Assembly: GCA_002407925.1 (NCBI GenBank)
Contig: DHPN01000029.1
Coordinates: 1,799-14,133 of the forward strand
DNA: 12,335 bases
DNA from: Atopobiaceae bacterium UBA5363
Lineage (GTDB): Bacteria; Actinomycetota; Coriobacteriia; Coriobacteriales; Atopobiaceae
Reading direction: 5' to 3'
A program made the position numbers and the translations under genes. A model generated the notes under the pieces. It worked only from the letters and a program-made list of their open reading frames with translations, ran no database searches and was not told where the DNA came from. Shown here piece by piece: positions 5,604-12,335 of this stretch (positions within the stretch are counted from its first letter, which is position 1; every line of letters begins with the position of its first letter).

Positions 5604-6836
5604 ATGGGCAAAAGCAGTTTCTCTAGGCGCGATTTCCTGAAGCTTTCAGGCGTCACAGGTGCTGGTCTTGGTGCAGCTGCGCTTCTGGCGGGTTGTGGCA
5701 GCAGCTCAACATCATCAAGCGGTTCGAGTAGCTCAGCTGCGGCTGACAGTGGTGTGAAGATAGGCATCTCGATTTGGAGTTCGACGGATGCATTGGGCAA
5801 ACTTTCTGTTGATATCTGCAAAACAGCAGGTGATGTCCTTGGTATTGATACCTCTACGGTTGTCGACCAGGGCCATGTTTCAGAGCAGGTAACAGCGTCT
5901 GCCGAGACCATCGCGTCAGCGGGCTGCCAGGGCATGATTATCTGCAACTCTGCAGACTCTGAAATGACCTCCGTAATCAACACATGTGACCAGAACCAAA
6001 TGTATGTGGCCCAGTTCTACCGGATCATTTCGCAAGACTCGTCGCCAGACGTCTATAGCGTTGCTCAAAATTCTCAGTATTATGTGGGAGCCGTGCATGA
6101 GGATGAGGTCGCAAACGGCACCAAGCTTGTTGAGCTGATAACTGCTGACAACGATGATGCTGCTACAGATGAACTCAAAAAAGGCTCTCGTATGATCTGT
6201 CTCGAGGGCTGGACTGTCGGTGACTCCACATTTGCGCTGCGTTGGCAAGGCTATAAGGCGGGCATTGAAGAGTGGAACAGTGCCCACCCAGATGATCAGG
6301 CTACGCTGACTGATCCTGTATATGCCAATACGTCCTCCTCGGAAGGCGCATCGGTCACACAGCAGTTCTATAACACCTATCCCAATATGGACGGCCTTAT
6401 CGTTGCTGGTGGTGGCGGCGACCCGCTCGTAGGTTCTGTGGGCCAGCTTGCCAACATGGGGCTAACTGGCAAGATCCGTGTTGTTTCCACGGACTTCCTC
6501 GATGACCTTGAGGATCAGTTGAAGTCCGGTGGCATGTTCGCTGAGTCTGGTGGTCACTTCTGCGATCCTTTGTACTCTCTCCTGCTTGTCTACAATGCCT
6601 GCAAGGGTACTGACGGCTATGTTCCTTCCAGTGGGGACTTCGGCCTCGAGATTAAGTTTCCTTACATCTATGTCTCCTCGGTTGCTGACTATCAAGACTA
6701 TGAGAAGTATTTCGTCGAAGACGATCCATATAACTCAGACGAGATCAAGGACCTTGCGACCAAGAACTTTGATGACCTTAAGTCGGCTGCAGAGTCACTC
6801 TCTATTGACGATGTCAAGCAGCGTCACAACAAGTAA
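5604..6836 (+). CDS. Sugar ABC transporter substrate-binding lipoprotein (CUT2 type, Tat signal)
   Basis: From the ATG at 5604 this encodes 410 residues; an in-frame ATG at 5574 would give 420. The N terminus has a Tat-type twin-arginine motif SRRDFLK (7-13), a hydrophobic Ala/Gly/Leu stretch, and a lipobox LLAGC with the lipid-bearing Cys31. A Ser-rich linker follows to about residue 50. The mature part is a periplasmic-binding-protein type 1 fold (Peripla_BP_4 group), beginning VKIGISIWSS and with a typical GMIICNSAD segment in the first lobe and GLIVAGGGGDP in the second. It captures a monosaccharide outside the membrane and delivers it to the two permeases encoded downstream. The neighbouring araA makes L-arabinose or a related pentose the likely ligand. 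The promoter gap upstream and the hairpin just downstream suggest it is the most highly expressed gene of the operon. Confidence 0.88.
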   Translation: MGKSSFSRRDFLKLSGVTGAGLGAAALLAGCGSSSTSSSGSSSSAAADSGVKIGISIWSSTDALGKLSVDICKTAGDVLGIDTSTVVDQGHVSEQVTASAETIASAGCQGMIICNSADSEMTSVINTCDQNQMYVAQFYRIISQDSSPDVYSVAQNSQYYVGAVHEDEVANGTKLVELITADNDDAATDELKKGSRMICLEGWTVGDSTFALRWQGYKAGIEEWNSAHPDDQATLTDPVYANTSSSEGASVTQQFYNTYPNMDGLIVAGGGGDPLVGSVGQLANMGLTGKIRVVSTDFLDDLEDQLKSGGMFAESGGHFCDPLYSLLLVYNACKGTDGYVPSSGDFGLEIKFPYIYVSSVADYQDYEKYFVEDDPYNSDEIKDLATKNFDDLKSAAESLSIDDVKQRHNK

Positions 6837-6891
6837 GGCCATGCGGTTGGGTCCTTTTATTTTGCATAGCCTGTGACAGTTTGCCCAACGC

Positions 6892-6921
6892 AGGAGGGGA
6901 GCCTCTCAGGGCTTCCCTCCT
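6892..6921 (+). promoter_or_regulatory. Strong hairpin after the binding-protein gene
   Basis: A 12-bp stem (6892-6903 with 6910-6921, one G-T wobble) has a 6-base loop TCTCAG. It lies 55 bases after the binding-protein stop and 37 bases before permease 1. No run of T follows, so full Rho-independent termination is unlikely. Such hairpins after binding-protein genes in ABC operons often protect the upstream mRNA or cause partial termination, which would give more binding protein than membrane parts. The structure is seen; the role is inferred. Confidence 0.6.
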
Positions 6922-6958
6922 TCTGTAAGTAAGGAAAGCGCACATCGGAGGGAGCGCA

Positions 6959-7921
6959 ATGCAATCGTTTCTCAAGAAGGCGCGTCAGAGCCAATTTTAT
7001 GGCGTGGCTCTTCTTATCCTCGTAACATTGATAATATGGATAATCTTCTGGCTGCTCACCAACGTTATCAATCCGGGGAGTTTCGGTCAGCCTGATAAGA
7101 TGCTTACGTATTTGCAGCGCGGTCTCATCTACTCCGTCGGTGCGTGTGGTTTTTACTTCGTTGTGGTCCAAGGACTTTTCGACTTCTCCATCGGCTCGAT
7201 GATCATCTTGTCTGAGCTCATGTCAATTGCCTTTATACCTCAAGCGGGCTGGTTCTCGGTCATTGTGATACCGGTGCTCACTGGTTTCGTATTGGGGCTC
7301 GTCAATGGGCTTGTATTTAAAATGCTTCGCATACCGTCAATGATCGTGACGGTAGGCATGTCGCTTATATATGAGGCTCTTTCCGTTTGGGCATCTGGTA
7401 TCAACGGGACAACGCTACAGTCAGAGTTTTCCATCTTTGGGTCTTATCCGTGGAACCTGGTCTTTGCGCTCGCATGCTTTTTTGTCACCGGCTTTATTAT
7501 CAAGTACACAAAGATCGGGACCTACTCAAACGCAATTGGCTCTAACGAGCTGACGGCGAAAAACATGGGCGTCAATGTTGACAAATACAAAGTCATCGCC
7601 TTGACGCTTACAGGTACGTTTTGTGGTGCGATGGCTGTTTTGTATCTTGGCTATGGTACCGCCCAGACGCCACAGACGGGCATGTTGTCCCAATCGCTCA
7701 ACTTCTTGCCCCTGATGGGCGTCTTCTTTGGTATTGCCTTCAAGCGCTATGGCCATCCAATCGTGGCGATTGTGATCGGCGAGTTCATGGTCTCAATGAT
7801 GTTAGCTGGCTTTATTGCCATCGGCGTGTCTACGACGGTTAACCAAATTGTCACTGGTATCACGGTACTTTTGATTCTTGCACTTACCACGAAGCGCCGT
7901 AACGGCGCAGTTGTTAAGTAG
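6959..7921 (+). CDS. CUT2-family sugar ABC transporter permease 1 (divergent)
   Basis: This encodes 320 residues, the usual size for RbsC/AraH-type permeases (BPD_transp_2), with about eight to ten hydrophobic membrane segments. Family landmarks are GLFDFSIGSM (equivalent to GGIDLSVGS) in the first third, RIPSMIVTVGMSLIYEAL in the middle, and the coupling-loop region GTYSNAIGSNELTAKNMGV near residue 190. The late loop, normally rich in glycine (GG.S..GG), reads MGVFFGIAFKRYGHP, a departure from the family pattern that permease 2 does not share. The ribosome site GGAGGGAG is 4 bases before the ATG. The ATPase gene begins 17 bases after its stop. It likely pairs with permease 2 to form a heterodimeric channel in the cytoplasmic membrane. 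Confidence 0.9.
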   Translation: MQSFLKKARQSQFYGVALLILVTLIIWIIFWLLTNVINPGSFGQPDKMLTYLQRGLIYSVGACGFYFVVVQGLFDFSIGSMIILSELMSIAFIPQAGWFSVIVIPVLTGFVLGLVNGLVFKMLRIPSMIVTVGMSLIYEALSVWASGINGTTLQSEFSIFGSYPWNLVFALACFFVTGFIIKYTKIGTYSNAIGSNELTAKNMGVNVDKYKVIALTLTGTFCGAMAVLYLGYGTAQTPQTGMLSQSLNFLPLMGVFFGIAFKRYGHPIVAIVIGEFMVSMMLAGFIAIGVSTTVNQIVTGITVLLILALTTKRRNGAVVK

Positions 7922-7938
7922 GAAAGGGGGGCAAACAA

Positions 7939-9435
7939 ATGGCAGACAAAGAGCTTTTACTTCATGCAGAGCAGATTGACAAGAGGTTTGGGCCTACGCA
8001 CGCTGTCAACCATGTCACCCTTGACTTCTATAAGGGTGAAGTGCATTGCCTTATTGGTGAGAACGGCTCTGGAAAATCCACTTTTACCAATATGCTTACT
8101 GGCATATTGCCCATTGGAAGCGGGACGTTCACGCTCGAAGGCAAAGAGATTGCGCCAAGAAATCAAATTGACGCGAATCACCATGGCATTTCGATCGTCG
8201 TTCAGGAACAGGGCACGCTTGATGGCCTGACAGTAGCAGAGAATATGTTCCTTGGCGATGAAGACCAATTTATGAAGAACGGCATCAAAAACGCCCGCGC
8301 AATGGTCAAAAAGGCCCAGGAGCTTCTAGATTCTTACGGTTTTAACTATATCAAGGCGTCTAACCCGATTGAGAACTATACATTCGAGGAGCGCAAGCTC
8401 ATTGAGATAGTCAAATCCACGTGGTTCAACCCGAAGATTCTCGTTGTCGATGAGACAACGACAGCGCTTTCGCAGGATGGCCGCTACGAGTTGTTCAAGG
8501 TCATCAACCGTGTGCGTGATCAAGGGAACTGTGTGATCATGATCGACCATGACATGGATATCGTCATGTCTATGGCCGACGAGATCTCCATTTTGCGTGA
8601 TGGAAATCTTGTAGGCACGGTGCAAAAAGACGAGGTCAACGTTGAAAAGCTCAAGACCCTCATGGTAGGTCGTGAGATGAACGGGAAGTACTACCGCACC
8701 GATTGGGGCGCATCTCTTGCAGGAGACATTGCCATTTCGATGAAAAATGTCTCTGTGCCCGGACAGCTTGATGATGTGTCGCTGGATCTGCACAAAGGTG
8801 AGATCCTTGGTATTGGCGGACTGTCCGAATGCGGTATGCATGAGGTGGGCAAAGCGCTCTTTGGCGCCTCTTATGATCGTACGGGAAGCGTGGAGCTGGC
8901 TGATGGCACGCCCATCAATGATATAAATACTGCAATTGATCATTCCATTGCGTATACGTCAAAAGACCGTGACAACGAGTCCCTGCTTATTAATGACTCG
9001 ATTTCTGACAACATCTCCCTGCCATCGCTTCGTGATATGGGTCGGGTTCTCTCTGGGCGTAAGATCAGGGAATTTGCTGATAAATATGCCCAAGAGATGT
9101 CTATCAAGATGGTCAATACCGATCAGTTCGTGATGGCTCTTTCCGGCGGCAATAAACAGAAGGTAGTGCTTGCCCGCTGGCTCGGCAAGCAATCAAACAT
9201 CTTGCTGCTCGACTCTCCCACACGCGGCATTGATATCAAGGTTAAATCTGATATTTATAACCTGCTTGATGATATGCGGCGCCAGGGCAAGGCAATCTTG
9301 ATTATCTCCGAGGAGATTGCAGAGCTCATTGGCATGTGCGATCGCATCCTGATCATGAAAGATCACAAGATCGAAGCCGAGCTTAAACGCAGCGAGGATC
9401 TGACCGACACCGAAATCATTAAGTACATGATTTAA
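7939..9435 (+). CDS. CUT2-family sugar ABC transporter double ATP-binding protein
   Basis: This encodes 498 residues with two fused nucleotide-binding domains, the RbsA/AraG/XylG length and layout. NBD1 has Walker A GENGSGKST (40-48), the Q-loop in VVQE (Q89), Walker B ILVVDETT (167-174, D171-E172) and the H-loop His204. The place of its ABC signature (147-157) reads NYTFEERKLIE instead of LSxGQ. NBD2 has a degenerate Walker A (GIGGLSECGM, 291-300), as is normal in this family, and an intact signature LSGGNKQKV (401-409). Its Walker B is LLLDSPTRGID, with Ser426 where the catalytic Glu is usual. Only the site made by the NBD1 Walker motifs and the NBD2 signature therefore looks able to hydrolyse ATP. 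The ATG has an AAAGGGGG ribosome site. It sits between the two permease genes. Confidence 0.93.
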   Translation: MADKELLLHAEQIDKRFGPTHAVNHVTLDFYKGEVHCLIGENGSGKSTFTNMLTGILPIGSGTFTLEGKEIAPRNQIDANHHGISIVVQEQGTLDGLTVAENMFLGDEDQFMKNGIKNARAMVKKAQELLDSYGFNYIKASNPIENYTFEERKLIEIVKSTWFNPKILVVDETTTALSQDGRYELFKVINRVRDQGNCVIMIDHDMDIVMSMADEISILRDGNLVGTVQKDEVNVEKLKTLMVGREMNGKYYRTDWGASLAGDIAISMKNVSVPGQLDDVSLDLHKGEILGIGGLSECGMHEVGKALFGASYDRTGSVELADGTPINDINTAIDHSIAYTSKDRDNESLLINDSISDNISLPSLRDMGRVLSGRKIREFADKYAQEMSIKMVNTDQFVMALSGGNKQKVVLARWLGKQSNILLLDSPTRGIDIKVKSDIYNLLDDMRRQGKAILIISEEIAELIGMCDRILIMKDHKIEAELKRSEDLTDTEIIKYMI

Positions 9436-9448
9436 GGGAGAATAGAAG

Positions 9449-10420
9449 ATGCCTGAAACTGATACCGCAGCCATAGCCGAGGGGATGTCGACAAAGCGCT
9501 CCACCCTTGAAAAGCTTCGTCCTATTCTCCCATTTTTTGGCTTGGCGATCATACTCATATTCTTTGCTTTTACGACACATGGTCAGATTCTTACCGTACG
9601 TAACCTAACGTTGATGCTGAACAGCACATATATGCTCTTTATTGCCAGCGTCGGCGTGTTTTTCATCATGACTATGGGGTCCTTGGACTTTTCTCAGGGC
9701 TCCATGCTAGGCGTCGCCTCAATTGTTGTATGTGTTTTGTCTAACTACAACATCGTTCTCGCAATCATCGGCGGCGTCCTGACAGGCATGCTGGTTGGCG
9801 CAATCAATGCATATTTCTTCGTACATCGTCAAATAGCTTCCTTTATCGTTACAAACTGCACGATGTTTTTGCTTCGTGGCGTGGTCCAGTTTTTGACGAA
9901 CACTCCCGTAATGGGCGCGTCGTACCTGCAAAGGGATTTGTGGAACATGCCTCTCATGATTGCCATTACAGTGATCACGCTTGCTATTGGCTACTTTGTC
10001 TTTACTTATACCTCTCTCGGTGCTCAGTTGAAGGCAATAGGCGCAGGCCAGACGGCGGCGCGCTTCGCAGGCGTGAAGGTCAAGAAGATGCAAGCCCTCA
10101 TCTATATTGTCGCAGGGGGCCTGACTGGCTTTGCGGCATTTATTAACTGCGTGAAAGTAGGCTCTGTCACATCTCAGTCTGGGACGATGCTTGAGACGCA
10201 GATCTTGATTGCCCTAGTTATGGGCGGCATGCCCATCTCCGGTGGCGCGAAGGTCCGCTTCACCAACATCATCGTCGGAGTTCTGTCATACCGTATTTTG
10301 GCCCAGGGCCTTGTGATGATGGGCTTTGACACGATGATGCAGCAAATCATCATGGGCATTGTCTTCTTGATCGTTGTTGCGCTGTTCTCTGATCGTGATT
10401 CCATCTCTGTTATTAAGTAG
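9449..10420 (+). CDS. CUT2-family sugar ABC transporter permease 2
   Basis: This encodes 323 residues with about 30 polar cytoplasmic N-terminal residues, then eight to ten membrane segments (BPD_transp_2 family). Landmarks are GSLDFSQGSMLG in the first third, the coupling loop LGAQLKAIGAGQTAARFAGV with following VKVKKM near residue 190-212, and the late ALVMGGMPISGGAKV loop. The last matches the normal Gly-rich pattern that permease 1 lacks. It starts 13 bases after the ATPase stop with AAGGGAG 8 bases before the ATG. With permease 1 it would form the translocation path for the sugar. A 62-bp gap to araA contains no terminator, so the catabolic genes are likely on the same transcript. Confidence 0.92.
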   Translation: MPETDTAAIAEGMSTKRSTLEKLRPILPFFGLAIILIFFAFTTHGQILTVRNLTLMLNSTYMLFIASVGVFFIMTMGSLDFSQGSMLGVASIVVCVLSNYNIVLAIIGGVLTGMLVGAINAYFFVHRQIASFIVTNCTMFLLRGVVQFLTNTPVMGASYLQRDLWNMPLMIAITVITLAIGYFVFTYTSLGAQLKAIGAGQTAARFAGVKVKKMQALIYIVAGGLTGFAAFINCVKVGSVTSQSGTMLETQILIALVMGGMPISGGAKVRFTNIIVGVLSYRILAQGLVMMGFDTMMQQIIMGIVFLIVVALFSDRDSISVIK

Positions 10421-10470
10421 AGGGTCATTGCGTATTAGTTATTGAATCGTTTTGAGTACATGTCCAACCA

Positions 10471-10477
10471 AAGGAGG
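10471..10477 (+). promoter_or_regulatory. Ribosome site deciding the araA start
   Basis: A perfect AAGGAGG stands 5 bases before the ATG at 10483 but only 2 bases before the in-frame GTG at 10480, so the ATG is preferred. Confidence 0.6.
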
Positions 10478-10482
10478 TTGTG

Positions 10483-11979
10483 ATGCTTGAAGTTAAAAAA
10501 TATAAATTCTGGTTCTGCCCCTGCACGCAGGACCTCTACGGAGACGAGGTTCTCAAGCACGTCCACGAGCATGCGGTACAAGTTGCTGCAGCTCTCAACG
10601 CCTCTCCAGACATTCCCTATGAGATCGTAGTGAAGCCCAACCTGTTAAATGACGATACGATTACCGCGCTTTTTGACGAAGCCAATGTCACTGCAGATTG
10701 CGCCGGGATTATCACATGGGCGCATACGTTCTCACCTTCGAAGAACTACATTCATGGTCTTGTAGACCTGCGCAAGCCGCTTTGCCAGTTTGCGACGCAG
10801 TTCAATGAGGAGATCCCTTACGACACGATCGACATGGACTTCATGAATGAAAACCAGTCAGCCCATGGCGAGCGAGAGTTTGGACATATTTTTGCGAGGC
10901 TGCAGAAGAATCGCAAAGTTGTCTTCGGCTACTGGAAGGATCCAAAAGTCGTCTCAGAGCTTGGTCGCTGGATGCGCGTTGCCGTTGGCGTCGTTGAGAG
11001 CCGCAATATCCGCGTGGCACGCTTTGCTGATACGATGCGCAATGTTGCCGTGACTGACGGTGATAAGGTTGAGGCACAGGTAAAATTTGGCTGGACAGTC
11101 GATGCCTGGCCGATCAATGACCTTACGCCGTATATAGACGGTGTCTCAGATGCCGATGTTAAGGCGCTGACTGATGAGTATTATGACACCTATGACGTTA
11201 TTCTTGATGGACGTAACCCCGAGGAGTTCCGTCGTCATGTTGAGGTCCAGGCGCGTCAGGAAATCGGCATTGAGCGCTTCCTGAAAGAGCACAACTATAA
11301 TGCATTCTCTGATCACTTTGGTGACCTCGGTGACCTCAAAGAACTTCCTTCGCTTGCGATACAACGGCTCATGCAGAAGGGCTACGGCTTCGGCCCGGAG
11401 GGCGATTGGAAGACGCCTGCTATGGTGCGCCTCATCAAAGTTATGACTGCTGGCATGAAAGAAGCCAAGGGCAGCGCCTTGTGCGAGGACTATACCTACA
11501 ATCTCGTACCCGGCAAGGAGGGCATCCTCGAGTCTCATATGTCAGAGGTCGATCCCTCTATTGCAGACGGCAAGATTTCCATTCGCGCAACGCCGCTTTC
11601 TATGGGCAATCGTGAGGACCCCGCACGCCTGATCTTTACCGGCAAGACAGGCCCCGCCATAGCTACCTCAATGATTGACCTTGGCCCTCGCTTCCGCCTT
11701 GTCATTAATGTTGTCGACTGCAAGAAGGTCGAAAAGCCGATGCCGAAACTTCCTACAGGCACGATCTTTTGGACTCCTCGCCCATCCCTCAAGGTGGGGT
11801 CGACTGCTTGGATTTATGCAGGGGGTGCACACCACACTGCGATGACGTTTGATCTTTCCGCTCAGCAGATGGTTGACTGGGCCGATGAGATGGGCGTTGA
11901 GTCCGTCGTTATTGACGAGCACACGGAGCTGCGCACCTTCAAGCGTGAGCTTGCCCTTGGAAATGCGATTTACCGCTAG
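10483..11979 (+). CDS. araA: L-arabinose isomerase
   Basis: AraA is a cytoplasmic Mn2+-dependent enzyme that converts L-arabinose to L-ribulose. The ATG at 10483 gives 498 residues, matching the family (about 500). Similarity to E. coli AraA as I know it is clear along the whole length. Examples are HTFSPSKNYIHGL, IDMDFMNENQSAHGEREFG, VAVTDGDKVEAQVKFG, LAIQRLMQKGYGF and DDPARLIF-like EDPARLIF. The four metal and catalytic residues are present: E306 (GPEGDW), E335 (CEDYTY), H352 (ESHMSEV) and the His pair 450-451 (GGAHHT), aligning with E306, E333, H350 and H450 of E. coli. The gene lies directly after the importer genes and before a sugar kinase, which supports an arabinose operon. Relaxed activity towards D-galactose is common in this family and cannot be excluded. 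Confidence 0.95.
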   Translation: MLEVKKYKFWFCPCTQDLYGDEVLKHVHEHAVQVAAALNASPDIPYEIVVKPNLLNDDTITALFDEANVTADCAGIITWAHTFSPSKNYIHGLVDLRKPLCQFATQFNEEIPYDTIDMDFMNENQSAHGEREFGHIFARLQKNRKVVFGYWKDPKVVSELGRWMRVAVGVVESRNIRVARFADTMRNVAVTDGDKVEAQVKFGWTVDAWPINDLTPYIDGVSDADVKALTDEYYDTYDVILDGRNPEEFRRHVEVQARQEIGIERFLKEHNYNAFSDHFGDLGDLKELPSLAIQRLMQKGYGFGPEGDWKTPAMVRLIKVMTAGMKEAKGSALCEDYTYNLVPGKEGILESHMSEVDPSIADGKISIRATPLSMGNREDPARLIFTGKTGPAIATSMIDLGPRFRLVINVVDCKKVEKPMPKLPTGTIFWTPRPSLKVGSTAWIYAGGAHHTAMTFDLSAQQMVDWADEMGVESVVIDEHTELRTFKRELALGNAIYR

Positions 11980-12004
11980 ATCTCATGAGCTTCACACGAT
12001 GACC

Positions 12005-12033
12005 CGGCCGCGTCCCCTTCCGGGGCGCGGCCG
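12005..12033 (+). promoter_or_regulatory. GC-rich hairpin between araA and the kinase gene
   Basis: CGGCCGCG-T-CCCC (12005-12017) pairs with GGGGCGCGGCCG (12022-12033). The stem is 12 bp with one bulged T and a TTCC loop, made almost entirely of G-C pairs. It starts 26 bases after the araA stop and ends 18 bases before the kinase ATG. No T-run follows, so it may act as a pausing, partial-termination or mRNA-protecting element rather than a full terminator. Alternatively a terminator could work here with Rho; that is inference. Confidence 0.6.
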
Positions 12034-12051
12034 TCTGTGTAGGGAGGACCG

Positions 12052-12335
12052 ATGTCACTAAGCAAGGACCAAGTTGTCTCTGAGATTGAGGAGGGGCGTT
12101 GTACCCTCGGAATTGAATATGGCTCGACGCGCATCAAAGCCGTCCTTGATGACTCTGCTGATCAGCCAATTGCGGTTGGCACATTCGATTGGGAAAACTC
12201 TCTTATTGATGGGTATTGGACCTACAGCGAGAAGGAGATATTTGACGGGCTCTCTGCATGCTATGCATCGCTTAAGGCTGACGTGAAGGCTCAGTATGGT
12301 GTGAAGCTGACCCGTTTGGGGGCTCTTGGCATCTC
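12052..12335 (+). CDS. FGGY-family carbohydrate kinase, N-terminal part (runs off window)
   Basis: The visible 94 codons are open to the window end. The start has AGGGAGGA ending 3-4 bases before the ATG. The first ATP-binding strand-loop reads LGIEYGSTRIKAVLDD (residues 19-34), the actin-like phosphate-binding motif of FGGY kinases, which phosphorylate ribulose, xylulose, glycerol and similar substrates. A FDWEN segment and GYWTYSEKEIFDGL follow, a pattern I associate with the FGGY group often placed beside araA in anaerobes rather than classical E. coli AraB. Given the position after araA, phosphorylation of L-ribulose to L-ribulose-5-phosphate is the most likely role. L-xylulose or D-xylulose kinase activity remains possible. 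The C-terminal domain, including most catalytic residues, is outside the window. Confidence 0.85.
   Translation, partial: MSLSKDQVVSEIEEGRCTLGIEYGSTRIKAVLDDSADQPIAVGTFDWENSLIDGYWTYSEKEIFDGLSACYASLKADVKAQYGVKLTRLGALGI

Noticed and set aside
8326..8943. Long antisense reading frame opposite the ATPase gene (205 codons)
   Set aside because: It is fully covered by the conserved ATPase gene on the other strand, with no ribosome site or known family.

Overview
The window looks like an ordinary chromosomal stretch from an anaerobic, sugar-using actinomycete-type bacterium. My best guess is Coriobacteriia (Atopobium/Olsenella/Collinsella-like). The basis is the actinobacterial-style TrkA, the murB and DUF711 sequences, the Tat-type lipoprotein signal and the moderate GC content. 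This placement is inferred from sequence style, not from a database search.

Left part (1-2445, + strand) is housekeeping. It holds the 3' end of a TrkA potassium-uptake regulator, an RsmJ-type 16S rRNA guanine methyltransferase, and MurB (peptidoglycan precursor synthesis) with a plausible promoter just upstream.

Middle part (2457-5042, - strand) is a two-gene operon read leftwards and convergent with murB. Its first gene encodes a DUF711/UPF0210 (PFL-family) protein. The second, 9 bp downstream, encodes a membrane-anchored serine hydrolase with the beta-lactamase/PBP fold motifs.

A 531-561 bp divergent intergenic region (5043 to 5573 or 5603) is dense in repeated short palindromes, mainly AAAC/GTTT inverted repeats of the LacI-family operator style. 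It also has a TGGATAG hairpin and repeated TTGTGCA words. It probably controls the sugar operon to its right.

Right part (5604-12335, + strand) is a complete CUT2-type sugar ABC importer followed by arabinose catabolism genes. The order is Tat/lipoprotein sugar-binding protein, permease 1, double ATPase, permease 2, L-arabinose isomerase (araA) and the start of an FGGY-family sugar kinase that runs off the window. The likely route is capture of L-arabinose (or a close pentose) outside the membrane, import with ATP, isomerisation to L-ribulose, then phosphorylation. Two strong hairpins lie inside the operon, one after the binding-protein gene and one between araA and the kinase. They are candidates for setting different expression levels along one transcript.

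I see no mobile element, CRISPR array, tRNA or rRNA, and no clearly new multi-gene system. The most interesting signals are the operator-like repeat cluster, the strongly asymmetric ATPase/permease pair, and the DUF711-hydrolase operon.
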